Source of the DNA: Natrinema salinisoli
Lineage (GTDB): Archaea > Halobacteriota > Halobacteria > Halobacteriales > Natrialbaceae
Length of the DNA: 64,000 nucleotides
Assembly: GCF_020405205.1 (NCBI RefSeq)
Contig: NZ_CP084469.1
Location: 2,170,001 to 2,234,000 of the forward strand
Direction of reading: 5' to 3'
The position numbers were made by a program, and so were the translations under genes. Of the stretch, positions 35,092 through 44,325 are shown piece by piece. Under the pieces are notes generated by a model. The model was not told where the DNA came from and did not search any database. It saw only the letters and a list, made by a program, of their open reading frames with translations. Each line of letters starts with the position of its first letter. Positions within the stretch are counted from its first letter, which is position 1.

Positions 35092-36306
35092 TCAGATGCC
35101 GAAGACGGGAACGAACCGGAAGGTCAGGTACGCACCCCCCGTCGCGATCACCGGGACGACGTTCTGCATCAGGACGACTCGAGCGGTCGTCGCCGGATTG
35201 AACAGATCCGCTGCGCTTGGGATGTCGGCGGGGGTCTCTTCGCCGATCGGCGGAATCGACTCGCCCTCCTCGTCGGCGGTCAGTGCGCCGACCGAAACCG
35301 GTGTCCGTTCCTCGCCGCGCACGGCTTCCGAAACCGTGACCGGGCGGGTCGCGCGACCCCATCCGAGGCCGATGATGGACATCGTCGCGATGATGACGAA
35401 GCTCGCAGGAATGCCGATAAACGACAGGAACGTGACGAGCGTGGCGCTCACGGTCGCGACGACGATGGCGGCCGTCAGCGGGAGCTCGGTGAGGTCGTTT
35501 CCCATCGTCTCGAGGGTGCGTCGGGCGATGGTGAACGTCCCGATACCGACGGCGAGACAGCCGATGATGATTGCGGGGTTCATCTCGATTGCACCGCTGC
35601 CGACCAGCGGGGCGATCGCGTTCGCGATGTTCGAGGTGCCGGAACTGAACGCCATCACACAGCCGATCACGATGACGGTCGTCACGCCGCCGAGTTCGCG
35701 CCGGGTCGTGGTCTGACTCGGAACGGGCAGTGGGACGATTCTGGAGCGATCGAGCTCGAGCAGGGGGCCCTCGCTCCGCACCATCGCGACCCGCCGGTTG
35801 AGGAACGCGTAGAAGTACCGGCCGATGATCAGCGAGACCCAGAAGCCGATGAAGGGGGCGACGATCCACCAGATGGCGATTTCGCCCATAACGGTAAGGT
35901 TGAGTTCCCCGCCCGCGAACGCGAGCCCCGCGATCGCACCGACGGCCGTCATCGACGTCGAGGCCGGGACCCCGAAGAAGTTGCCGACGAACAGCGCCAG
36001 CCCGATGAAAAAGAGGACGCCGATACTGGCTTCCAGCGTGAAGATGCCGGGATCGGTGACCAGATCGCGCCCGAGCGTGTCGACGACGCGGCGGCCGATC
36101 GTCCACGCGCCGACGAAGAAGAAGACGGTCATCAGTGCCGCAGCGCCCGACTTGGATATTGCGTCGGCGCCGACCGCCGGGCCGAACGCCGGTCCCGTGG
36201 TAGCGCCGCCGATGTTGTACCCGACGAAGATCGCGACGAAGACGCCGACGAAAAGCAGCACCGTGACCATACTATCTACTCGCTGACGTACGATGGTGAG
36301 GCCCAT
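35092..36306 (-). CDS. PiT-family inorganic phosphate transporter
   Basis: A 404-residue membrane permease with two PiT half-repeats: GYNIGGATTGPAFGPAVGADAIS near the N-terminus and FSSGTSNIANAIAPLVGSGAI in the middle. About ten helices, and a hydrophilic loop of about 45 residues before the last helix. It probably couples phosphate uptake to cations. An SD-like GGAGG lies 9 bp upstream of the ATG at 36306; the other possible start is 36270. The substrate (phosphate) is by family. Confidence 0.88.
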   Translation of the reverse strand: MGLTIVRQRVDSMVTVLLFVGVFVAIFVGYNIGGATTGPAFGPAVGADAISKSGAAALMTVFFFVGAWTIGRRVVDTLGRDLVTDPGIFTLEASIGVLFFIGLALFVGNFFGVPASTSMTAVGAIAGLAFAGGELNLTVMGEIAIWWIVAPFIGFWVSLIIGRYFYAFLNRRVAMVRSEGPLLELDRSRIVPLPVPSQTTTRRELGGVTTVIVIGCVMAFSSGTSNIANAIAPLVGSGAIEMNPAIIIGCLAVGIGTFTIARRTLETMGNDLTELPLTAAIVVATVSATLVTFLSFIGIPASFVIIATMSIIGLGWGRATRPVTVSEAVRGEERTPVSVGALTADEEGESIPPIGEETPADIPSAADLFNPATTARVVLMQNVVPVIATGGAYLTFRFVPVFGI

Positions 36307-36444
36307 AAGATTGTGCCTCCCGGATCGTCGTGAGAACCGCTCGTGGCGCTTCCACGAACCGGTAGCGGCTTTCGGGGCAAATACGACAGCGGATGTTCGG
36401 TGCGAATGTTGATCGTGACGCGTGCACGACCTAGCGACGTCGGC

Positions 36445-36822
36445 TCAGGTATCGGACCGACCGGGCGCGTCGCTGTCAGCGGTTTCCTCGATGAGTTCCT
36501 CGATCTCGTCTTCGCGCGGCCGTCGGTCGACCCGTTGTTCGACCGTTTCCACGTGCTCCTGTACCGGTTCCACCTGCTTTCTGACGGTTTCCTCGATCGT
36601 CTGCTCGACCGTCTCTTCGACCGTTTCCTCGACGGCCGTCGTCATCCAGTCCGGATCGAACCGAGCCATCTTCCAGACGACGTGGAGCGCGTAGGAGACC
36701 AAGACGCCGAACCCGAACGCGAGGCCGATCTCGGTCCCGGCGTACACGATCAGGACGATAGAGACGAAGATCAACACCCCGTACGCGAGGTCGATGGCAG
36801 CGTCGACGTAGCGTGGATTCAT
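36445..36822 (-). CDS. Small membrane protein with acidic coiled-coil tail
   Basis: A 125-residue protein with two N-terminal helices (YGVLIFVSIVLIVYAG, LAFGFGVLVSYALHVVW) and a C-terminal coiled region rich in repeats of VEETVE/VEQT type (about 62-98). The tail is probably cytoplasmic and oligomeric. No family function is known to me. It lies downstream of the phosphate transporter's promoter region but on the same strand, 138 bp before it. Confidence 0.7.
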   Translation of the reverse strand: MNPRYVDAAIDLAYGVLIFVSIVLIVYAGTEIGLAFGFGVLVSYALHVVWKMARFDPDWMTTAVEETVEETVEQTIEETVRKQVEPVQEHVETVEQRVDRRPREDEIEELIEETADSDAPGRSDT

Positions 36823-37320
36823 GGACGGGAAATCGGGGCGGCGTCGGCCGCTGGCGGGTCCGGTTCTGGAGACGGGGATATCGGCCTCCGTTCGGTCCGC
36901 TCGATCGAGGTCGTGTGTGCCACCATCTCATTGCTCGTCTTCGACGTGCCCGTGGAAATCGTTTGGGTCAGTAACGGCTGCATTTCAGGACTGCTGGTCC
37001 CCAGCAGCGTCTTCGTCTCGAGTCTGAGCCGGCAACCGTCTCGCCGAATCGGATACGGTGGCGAGTCGACGTGATCGGTCGCTAACGTGTACGCGCTCGT
37101 TTCAGCGCCGGTTCAGCACGCAACGCGTCCCTACCGTAGCGGTGCCCCCTCGAGCGCTCGAATGCGGTTCGACGGGAGGGACAGTCGCTGACTCCACACT
37201 ATCGCTGTCGGCTGTGATCCGCTCGTGATCGCAGGAAACCGGTTAGCAGTCGTCTGAGTGGGGTAACCGGGTCGAAACAATGAGTCAGTGTGGCGTTCGA
37301 TCGGAGTGAGACCGTTGGGG
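36823..37320. other. Gene-free stretch
   Basis: About 500 bp between the leftward coiled-coil protein and the rightward ABC operon. The open frames lack halophilic composition and family features. No repeat, tRNA or structured element was seen. It presumably contains the two divergent promoters. Confidence 0.5.
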
Positions 37321-38082
37321 ATGTTCAACTACACAGTACGCGGTTCGCGATCGCCGGTGCGGGATCGGGCGGGTGAACGCGAATCGACGACGGCCGTTCG
37401 GCTCGACGGGGTAACCCACGAATACGGAGCGAGCGGCGGCCGACTCCGCTCGAGTGACGAGCGGACGGTGACTGCGCTTCGCGACGTCTCGATCGAGGTC
37501 CCGATGGGGACGACGATCGGGCTCGAGGGGCCGAGCGGAAGCGGGAAGTCGACGGTGTTACACGCGGTCGCGGGGCTGCTCGTCCCGACGGCAGGCAGGG
37601 TGGAACTGCGGGGGACCGACATCGCGGCGCTGTCGGACGCGGAACGGACGCGAGTGCGGCGACACCACATCGGAATCGTGTTCCAGCGGTTCCACCTCCT
37701 GCCGTCGCTGTCCGCGCGCGCGAACGTCGCGTTGCCCCTCGTCCAGTCCGGCCTCCCGCGATCGGACCGGCGAGAGCGCGCGACGAACCTGCTGCACGAC
37801 GTCGGTCTCGGTGATCGCATTACGCACCGTCCCGGCGAGCTCAGCGGCGGCGAACGACAGCGAGTCGCGATCGCACGAGCGCTGGCCACGGACCCGGACG
37901 TGATCGTGGCCGACGAGCCGACGGGCGAGCTCGACACGGCGACCGGAACGGCGGTCCTCGAGTTGTTGACCGACATCGGACGCGATCGGGCGGTGGTGGT
38001 CGCGTCGCACGACGAGGCGACGCTCGACGTCGCGGATCGCGTGATCACGCTGTGTGACGGACGGGTGGACGATGTCAGATGA
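37321..38082 (+). CDS. ABC transporter ATPase, MacB/LolD type
   Basis: A 253-residue ATPase: Walker A GPSGSGKST at 70-78, signature LSGGERQRVAIARAL, Walker B VIVADEPTGELD and H-loop SHDEATLD. The family partners FtsX-like permeases, two of which follow. The ATG at 37321 is used; the N-terminus carries about 25 extra hydrophilic residues before the first strand. Its end overlaps the next gene by 11 bp. Confidence 0.9.
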   Translation: MFNYTVRGSRSPVRDRAGERESTTAVRLDGVTHEYGASGGRLRSSDERTVTALRDVSIEVPMGTTIGLEGPSGSGKSTVLHAVAGLLVPTAGRVELRGTDIAALSDAERTRVRRHHIGIVFQRFHLLPSLSARANVALPLVQSGLPRSDRRERATNLLHDVGLGDRITHRPGELSGGERQRVAIARALATDPDVIVADEPTGELDTATGTAVLELLTDIGRDRAVVVASHDEATLDVADRVITLCDGRVDDVR

Positions 38083-39355
38083 GGGCGACGAACTGCCCGA
38101 CGACGTCGGTTCGGGCCGCCGGGCGCGCTGGCGGGGCATCGTCGGATTGACGCTCTCCAGATGGTGGCAGCGAGCGACGCGAACGACGGTGAGCCGAATC
38201 GCATCGACGATCGCCGCCGTCGCGCTGACGATCGCGCTGCTGGTCGTCGTGACGGGGATCGCACTGGCGCTCGCCGACGGTGGCGTAGCGAACCAGGACG
38301 ACGCCGACGTCCGTATTACGCCCGAAGAGGGCGGTACGCTCTCGTCCGTCGACGGAGTCGAAGGACCGCGCCTCGGCGCGACCAACGACCGGGCCGCGAC
38401 GATTCGGTCACACGACGGCGTCGAGCACGCATCGCCGGTGTTGCTCGAGACGGGACAGCTCGAGTCCTCGGACGGCGACCCCCGAACCGTCCGTCTGGTC
38501 GGTGTCGTTCCGGACGACGAGCCGCGGACCATCGCCGGCCTGTCGACGGCCGATCTCGAGTCGGGTGATCCCCACTACGCGAACGGGTCGTACAGCGGTC
38601 CACGGACCGGTGAAATCGTACTCTCTTCGACCGCGGCGGAGCGGCTCGATGCGTCTCCGGGCGACGAGCTCGCGGTTTCGACGGGTCCGGGCGGGCGGAC
38701 GAGTAGTGCCGCTCCCTCGGTGCGGGTGACGGCCGTCGCGGACGAGGGGGCGAGCGGATCCGACGCGCCGATCGCACTGGTTCACCTGAGCGAACTCCAG
38801 TCCGTGTCGGGTGCCGACGACGGGCAACTCGCCGATCGGGTGCTCGTCTGGGGCGAACCCCGGGCGGCCCAGTCGGCGGCTACCGACGCGTATCCGGCCG
38901 CCGCAGTCGAGGTCGCTGGGGGAACCGATCCGTCGTCGCTGTTCGACGACGGGCTGGCGTTCGCGACGAGCGTGATCGCCCTGCTGGTCAGCGTGACGAT
39001 CTGTGCGTCGTTCGTCGCGACGACCATGGGGATGACCGTCGACGAGGACCGGCAAATGCTCGCCGTCCTCGAGTCGGTCGGCTTTCCGACCTACAGCCGC
39101 CTCGCCGTCGTCGCAGTGTCGACGGGAATCACGACGTTGGGAGGGTCGATCGTCGGAATCGGTGTCGGGATGATCGGAATCGTCGGGATCAATACGATCG
39201 CCGGCGGGACCGTCGCGCCGGGGGCGGTCGCCCACTTCCATCCGCTGTTCGTGCCGTACGCGATCGCCGTCGCGCTCCTCTCGGGACTGGTCGCCGTTCC
39301 GTACCCGCTTGCCGTCGCCGCGCGAACGTCCGTCCTCGAGGAGGTGAACCGATGA
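38072..39355 (+). CDS. FtsX-like (MacB-type) ABC permease
   Basis: A 427-residue permease with one N-terminal helix (TIAAVALTIALLVVVTGIALAL), a large extracellular domain of about 230 residues and three C-terminal helices, the MacB/FtsX topology. MSDEGDELPDDVG at 38072 is the start, inside the ATPase gene. MacB-type systems are mechanotransmitters or exporters rather than classical transporters. It overlaps the next permease gene by 4 bp (ATGA). Confidence 0.85.
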   Translation: MSDEGDELPDDVGSGRRARWRGIVGLTLSRWWQRATRTTVSRIASTIAAVALTIALLVVVTGIALALADGGVANQDDADVRITPEEGGTLSSVDGVEGPRLGATNDRAATIRSHDGVEHASPVLLETGQLESSDGDPRTVRLVGVVPDDEPRTIAGLSTADLESGDPHYANGSYSGPRTGEIVLSSTAAERLDASPGDELAVSTGPGGRTSSAAPSVRVTAVADEGASGSDAPIALVHLSELQSVSGADDGQLADRVLVWGEPRAAQSAATDAYPAAAVEVAGGTDPSSLFDDGLAFATSVIALLVSVTICASFVATTMGMTVDEDRQMLAVLESVGFPTYSRLAVVAVSTGITTLGGSIVGIGVGMIGIVGINTIAGGTVAPGAVAHFHPLFVPYAIAVALLSGLVAVPYPLAVAARTSVLEEVNR

Positions 39356-40584
39356 CGGGACGCGGGCTGGCGATCCGAACGCGGGCGGTCGTCGGAATCG
39401 CCGTCGCACAGCTCCGGCAGTCGCCCGGTCGAACCGCGCTGACCGTCCTCGCGGTCGCGCTGGCCGTGCTCTCGGTGACGGTGCTCGCGAGTCTCGGCGT
39501 CGGCGTCGTCGAGAAGGGAGAGCAGGGATTAGACAGTGCCGACCGGGACATCTGGATCTCGAGCGACCCGGTCGATCCGGCCGCGAGCGGAACCGAAAAC
39601 CCCATCGTGGGTGCCCACAGCAAGTCCACGGCGATTACTGCCCGGGACGACATTCAGAGCGCCTCTCCGATCGCGATGTACGACGTTTACGTCGGCCCGA
39701 ACGGATCGGCGCTGGAACGCAGGCCCGCAGTCGGCGTTCAGGAGACCCACGACGGGTTCGACTTTCAGGAGGGACGGGGATTCCAGGTCGACGCGGAGAC
39801 CGCCGCCAGTCCACCGCCAGAGGAGCCGGAGATGGGCGAAATCGTAATCGATCCGCGAGTCGCCGACGCGCTGAACGTCTCGGTCGGCGACACGATACAC
39901 GTCGGAACCAGCAGGCAAACGGCACTGACACACGAGTTCACCGTCGTCGGGATCTCCAGCTACTACTCGCAATATCTCGGGTCGCCGACGGTGACGGTAC
40001 CTCTCGGGGACCTACAGGCCGTCGCCGGCACGTCGGGCACCGACCGGGCGACGTTCATCACCGCCGACGTGACGGACGACGTCGATCGAGCCGTCGTCGC
40101 GAGCGAGTTGCGCGAGGAGTATCCCGAATACGACGTCAGAACCAGCGACGAACAGGTCTCGTCGATGATCGAGGAGCGAACGATCGTCCTCGCCAGCGGT
40201 GCCACGCTGGTCGGCCTCGCCGTCGTCGGCGGCGTCGTCCTGACCGCGAACCTGTTCGCGCTCGTGGCCCGCCAACAGCGCGAGCAACTCGCGGCACTCC
40301 GGGCGATCGGCCTCTCTCGGCCGCTCCTCGCCGGGACGATCGGGTCGCAGGGCCTCGCCATCGGCCTGCTCGGCGGCCTCGTCGGCCTCGCGGCGACGCC
40401 CGCGATCGTGTTCGCCCTCAACGGGTTCGCGGCGTCCGTCCTCGGCTTCGAGCGGCTGCTCCGGACGACGCCAGCGGTCTATCTCGGCGGATTCGCGCTC
40501 GCGCTCGTCGTCGGGACCGCCGTCGCGCTCGTCGCCGGGTGGCGAGCCGGCCGCTACGCCCGTATCGAGCACCTCGAGATCTAG
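39352..40584 (+). CDS. FtsX-like (MacB-type) ABC permease
   Basis: A 410-residue permease with the same plan as its partner: first helix TALTVLAVALAVLSVTVLASLG, extracellular domain to about 270, and three further helices with the FtsX-type RQQREQLAALRAIGLSR cytoplasmic segment. Together with the preceding ATPase and permease it makes a heterodimeric MacB-type complex. The substrate is unknown. Confidence 0.87.
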   Translation: MTGRGLAIRTRAVVGIAVAQLRQSPGRTALTVLAVALAVLSVTVLASLGVGVVEKGEQGLDSADRDIWISSDPVDPAASGTENPIVGAHSKSTAITARDDIQSASPIAMYDVYVGPNGSALERRPAVGVQETHDGFDFQEGRGFQVDAETAASPPPEEPEMGEIVIDPRVADALNVSVGDTIHVGTSRQTALTHEFTVVGISSYYSQYLGSPTVTVPLGDLQAVAGTSGTDRATFITADVTDDVDRAVVASELREEYPEYDVRTSDEQVSSMIEERTIVLASGATLVGLAVVGGVVLTANLFALVARQQREQLAALRAIGLSRPLLAGTIGSQGLAIGLLGGLVGLAATPAIVFALNGFAASVLGFERLLRTTPAVYLGGFALALVVGTAVALVAGWRAGRYARIEHLEI

Positions 40585-40711
40585 CGCGCGACCGGCGGGC
40601 GTCGCCGTCGCTCGAGAGACGGACCGAGTCGTATTCCGGCACCGTTTCGGTCGATTCGTGCCGGCCTGAGCACCCCGAACCCACTTCCCATCTGAACGCG
40701 TACGGCTACTA

Positions 40712-41284
40712 ATGAGAGTTCGAACACCGGCCGGCGATCGAGCGCGCTCGGCGTCCGAAACGGGATCCGCGGCCGACGGTTCGTCCGGGTGGCATCTCGT
40801 CAGACACATCCTCGGAGCAGTCGGGGTTCTCGTGGTTACCTACCTCGTTATGCGAGTACTCGGTCCGCGGGACGACGTCCCCATCCAGTCCGTCGACGAG
40901 GTTCGAGCCGAAATGGGAGACATCGTTCCCGACGACGTTCAGAGGCTGGCTGCGGACGCCGTTCCCGACGATCGATCGATCGATACGATTCGGAATCGAA
41001 CCGGTGGTGCCGTCCCGACCGATATCACGGACCTCACCGACGCGATCGAGGGCAACGACGAAAGCGAGAGTACTGCACTCGACGAGGCGGCACCCAACGC
41101 CGACTACGCCGACGACCGATCGGACCACGAGATCGCAGAGCGCACCGAGCCCGACGTTCGAGAGGAACCGCCAGCACCGGGGGAGATGACGGTCGACGAA
41201 GACCTCCCGGAGGACCTCACTGACGCCGATACCGAGACGATGGACGAATCCGACGACGAGACCGACACCGAGTCCGAGGAGTGA
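40712..41284 (+). CDS. Acidic single-helix membrane protein
   Basis: A 190-residue protein with one membrane helix (HILGAVGVLVVTYLVMRVLG, about 31-50), then a helical segment repeating VPDDVQRLAADAVPDD-type units and a strongly acidic C-terminal tail ending DDETDTESEE. No known domain. Tail and anchor suggest a surface or membrane-associated linker. It lies 69 bp upstream of the Lhr helicase. Confidence 0.65.
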   Translation: MRVRTPAGDRARSASETGSAADGSSGWHLVRHILGAVGVLVVTYLVMRVLGPRDDVPIQSVDEVRAEMGDIVPDDVQRLAADAVPDDRSIDTIRNRTGGAVPTDITDLTDAIEGNDESESTALDEAAPNADYADDRSDHEIAERTEPDVREEPPAPGEMTVDEDLPEDLTDADTETMDESDDETDTESEE

Positions 41285-41352
41285 GCCGAGCCCCCGCGCC
41301 GAAGACAGCGGAAACGTGGCCCTTATCCGCCGTTCGTCCCTAGCGCGTTCCG

Positions 41353-44193
41353 ATGACTGACGGGGACGTCGCGGCGTTTACGCACCTCGGCTCGACGGTT
41401 CGAGGCGCGCTCTCCGAACGCGGGTTCTCCCAGCCGACGGCACCGCAGCGACTGGCGATTCCGCCGCTGTCGGCAGGCGAAAACACGCTCGTGATCGCGC
41501 CCACCGGGAGCGGCAAGACCGAGACGGCGATGTTGCCCGTCTTCGATCACCTCGTGGCAGGTGACGGCCCCCCGGAGGGCTTCGGCGCGCTCTACGTCAC
41601 CCCGCTGCGAGCGCTCAACCGCGACATGCGCGAGCGCCTCGAGTGGTGGGGCGACTATCTCGATCTCGAGGTCGACGTCCGCCACGGCGACACGACCCAG
41701 TACCAGCGCGGGAAGCAGGCCGAGGACCCCCCGGACGTGCTGGTCACGACGCCCGAAACCCTCCAGGCGATGCTCACGGGCGAGCGGCTCCGCGAGGCGC
41801 TCGAAGACGTCTCCCACGTCGTGATCGACGAAGTTCACGAACTCGCGGCGTCGAAGCGAGGCGCGCAACTGGCGATCGGCCTCGAGCGACTCCACGACCT
41901 CGCCGGGCGGTTCCAGCGGATCGGGCTCTCGGCAACCGTGGGCGATCCCGGAGAAGTGGGGCAGTTTCTCACGGGCGGCCGGCCCTGCGAGATCCGGGAG
42001 ATCGACGTGGGGAGCAACGTCGACGTGACGGTCCGCGAGCCTGAAATCACGACGGAAGACGAGCGATTGGCGGGCGAGCTCATGACCGAAGCCGACACGG
42101 CGAGCCACGTCCGGCAGATCCGAGATCTGGTCGAAGAACACGAGTCGACGCTGATCTTCGTCAATACGCGGCAGACGGCGGAGGCGCTGGGATCGCGGTT
42201 CAAGGAACTCGGCCTCCCGATCGGCGTGCACCACGGCTCGCTCTCGAAGGAGGCCCGGATCGACGTCGAGGACCGGTTCAAGGCCGGCGAGATAGACGGT
42301 CTGTTGTGTACGTCCTCGATGGAGCTCGGGATCGACGTGGGGCAGGTCGATCACGTGATCCAGTACAAGAGCCCGCGGCAGGTCACTCGGCTGCTCCAGC
42401 GGATCGGTCGCGCGGGTCACCGACAGGACGAGGTTTCGAGCGGCACGATCGTGACGACCCGTCCCGACGATACGTTCGAGGCGCTGGCGATCGCTCGTCG
42501 GGCCCGCGACGGCGAGGTCGAGCCGGCGGCGATCCACGAGGGGAGTCTGGACGTGGTCGCGAATCAGTTGCCGGCGATCGTCCAGAGCCGCGGGGACACG
42601 TACGTCGAAGAGGCCGTCGAGACCGTGACGCGGTCGTACCCGTTCCGCAACGTTCCGGAGGGAACGATCCGCGAGATCATCTCCGAACTGGATCGGAATC
42701 GGATCCTGTGGTTCGACGAGAGCGAGGATCGCATCGAGACCACCGGCGGTACCTGGCAGTACGTCTACGCCAACCTCTCGATGATCCCCGACGAGGAGAC
42801 CTACGAGGTCCACGACATCGCCTCGGGGGGGCAGATCGGGACGCTGGACGAGCGGTTCGTCGTGAATTTCGCCCAGCCCGGGGAAGTGTTCATCCAGCGC
42901 GGCGAGATGTGGCGGATCGCCGAGATCGACGACGAGGAGGCCCGGGTCAAAGTCAGCCCGATCGAGGACCCCGCCGGCGAGGTGCCGTCGTGGATCGGCC
43001 AGGAGATCCCCGTCCCCGCCGCGGTCGCGGGTGAGGTCGGCGAGATCCGGGCCGTTGCGGAACCGCAACTCGAGACGGGAGCCGACGCCGCTGCAGTGGG
43101 TCGGGAACTCGCACACCGGTACCCGTCCGACGAGTACACGCTCACGGAAGCCTGCACGCAACTCGAGGACCAGATCGACAGCGAGTCGCCGATGCCGACG
43201 GCCGATCGACTCGTGCTCGAGCGACAGGGGCGAACGATCGTGCTCAACGCACCCTTCGGTCACACGGCGAACGAGACGCTCGGTCGGATACTCTCCGCAC
43301 TGCTGGGTCAGCGCGCGGGGTCGTCGGTCGGGCTCGAGACCGATCCCTACCGGATCGAACTCGAGGTGCCGAACTCGATCGCGACCAGCGAGGTGGTCGA
43401 GGTGCTCGAGGAGACCGATCCCGACCACGTCGAGGCCATCGTCGAACTCGGGCTCAAGCGCTCCGACGCCCTGGCGTTCCGCCTCGCCCAGGTCTCCGCG
43501 AAGTTCGGCGCGCTCAAGCGGTGGCAGAACCAGGGATCGGGCCGCATCTCGAACGACCGGTTGCTGTCGGCGCTCGAGGACACGCCGATGTACGAGGAGG
43601 CGATCCGGGAGGTGTTCCACGAGGATCTGGACGTCGACCGCGCGAGTTCGGTGCTCGAGGGGATTCAGTCGGGCGCGCTCGAGTTGGTGACCCACCGCGG
43701 GCGGACGCCGATCGGGCTCGGTGGGCGATCGTCGGGCGGGAAGGAGCTGCTCGCGCCCGAGAACGCCGACGCGAGCGTCATCAAGACGGTTCGGGAGCGG
43801 ATTCAGAACGATCGGGTCATCCTGCTCTGTACCCACTGCACGGACTGGAAGGTGAAGACGAAGGTCAAGCGGGTCCGCGACCAGCCGGAGTGTCCGGAGT
43901 GCGGCTCGACTCGGATCGCGTCGCTGAACCCGTGGGCCGACGAGGTCGTCCGGGCCGTCAGGGCTCAGGAGAAAGACGACGAGCAACGGGAGATGACCGA
44001 ACGCGCTTTCCGGGCCGCGAGCCTCGTCCAGAGCCACGGGAAGCAGGCCGTGATCGCGATGGCCGCCCGCGGCGTCGGTCCGCACAACGCCGCACAGATC
44101 ATCAACAAGCTCCGAGAGGACGAAGACGAGTTCTACCGGGACATCCTCTCGAAAGAACGCGAGTACGCGCGGACGCAATCGTTCTGGGACTGA
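41353..44193 (+). CDS. lhr: Lhr-type superfamily 2 DNA/RNA helicase
   Basis: A 946-residue helicase: Q-motif region QPTAPQRLAIP, Walker A APTGSGKTE at 49-57, motif II DEVH (VIDEVHEL), motif III LSATVG, motif IV-VI with TRLLQRIGRAGH. The Lhr-specific winged-helix and beta domains follow, and a CxxC...CxxC zinc site is near 826-850 (CTHCTDW, CPECGS). Lhr proteins unwind DNA:RNA and forked DNA and are linked to repair. The ATG at 41353 fits the family. Confidence 0.93.
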   Translation: MTDGDVAAFTHLGSTVRGALSERGFSQPTAPQRLAIPPLSAGENTLVIAPTGSGKTETAMLPVFDHLVAGDGPPEGFGALYVTPLRALNRDMRERLEWWGDYLDLEVDVRHGDTTQYQRGKQAEDPPDVLVTTPETLQAMLTGERLREALEDVSHVVIDEVHELAASKRGAQLAIGLERLHDLAGRFQRIGLSATVGDPGEVGQFLTGGRPCEIREIDVGSNVDVTVREPEITTEDERLAGELMTEADTASHVRQIRDLVEEHESTLIFVNTRQTAEALGSRFKELGLPIGVHHGSLSKEARIDVEDRFKAGEIDGLLCTSSMELGIDVGQVDHVIQYKSPRQVTRLLQRIGRAGHRQDEVSSGTIVTTRPDDTFEALAIARRARDGEVEPAAIHEGSLDVVANQLPAIVQSRGDTYVEEAVETVTRSYPFRNVPEGTIREIISELDRNRILWFDESEDRIETTGGTWQYVYANLSMIPDEETYEVHDIASGGQIGTLDERFVVNFAQPGEVFIQRGEMWRIAEIDDEEARVKVSPIEDPAGEVPSWIGQEIPVPAAVAGEVGEIRAVAEPQLETGADAAAVGRELAHRYPSDEYTLTEACTQLEDQIDSESPMPTADRLVLERQGRTIVLNAPFGHTANETLGRILSALLGQRAGSSVGLETDPYRIELEVPNSIATSEVVEVLEETDPDHVEAIVELGLKRSDALAFRLAQVSAKFGALKRWQNQGSGRISNDRLLSALEDTPMYEEAIREVFHEDLDVDRASSVLEGIQSGALELVTHRGRTPIGLGGRSSGGKELLAPENADASVIKTVRERIQNDRVILLCTHCTDWKVKTKVKRVRDQPECPECGSTRIASLNPWADEVVRAVRAQEKDDEQREMTERAFRAASLVQSHGKQAVIAMAARGVGPHNAAQIINKLREDEDEFYRDILSKEREYARTQSFWD

Positions 44194-44325
44194 CCGACGG
44201 GAGGCGGTCGCCGAACGGCGGCGATGCTCCGACCCGATCCCAACCCTTTCGAGTCGCTAATTGAAAGAAAACGGACTTCTCGGGCAGTCACAGCCCTTAT
44301 CTACGCTACCACCGAAGCCACGACG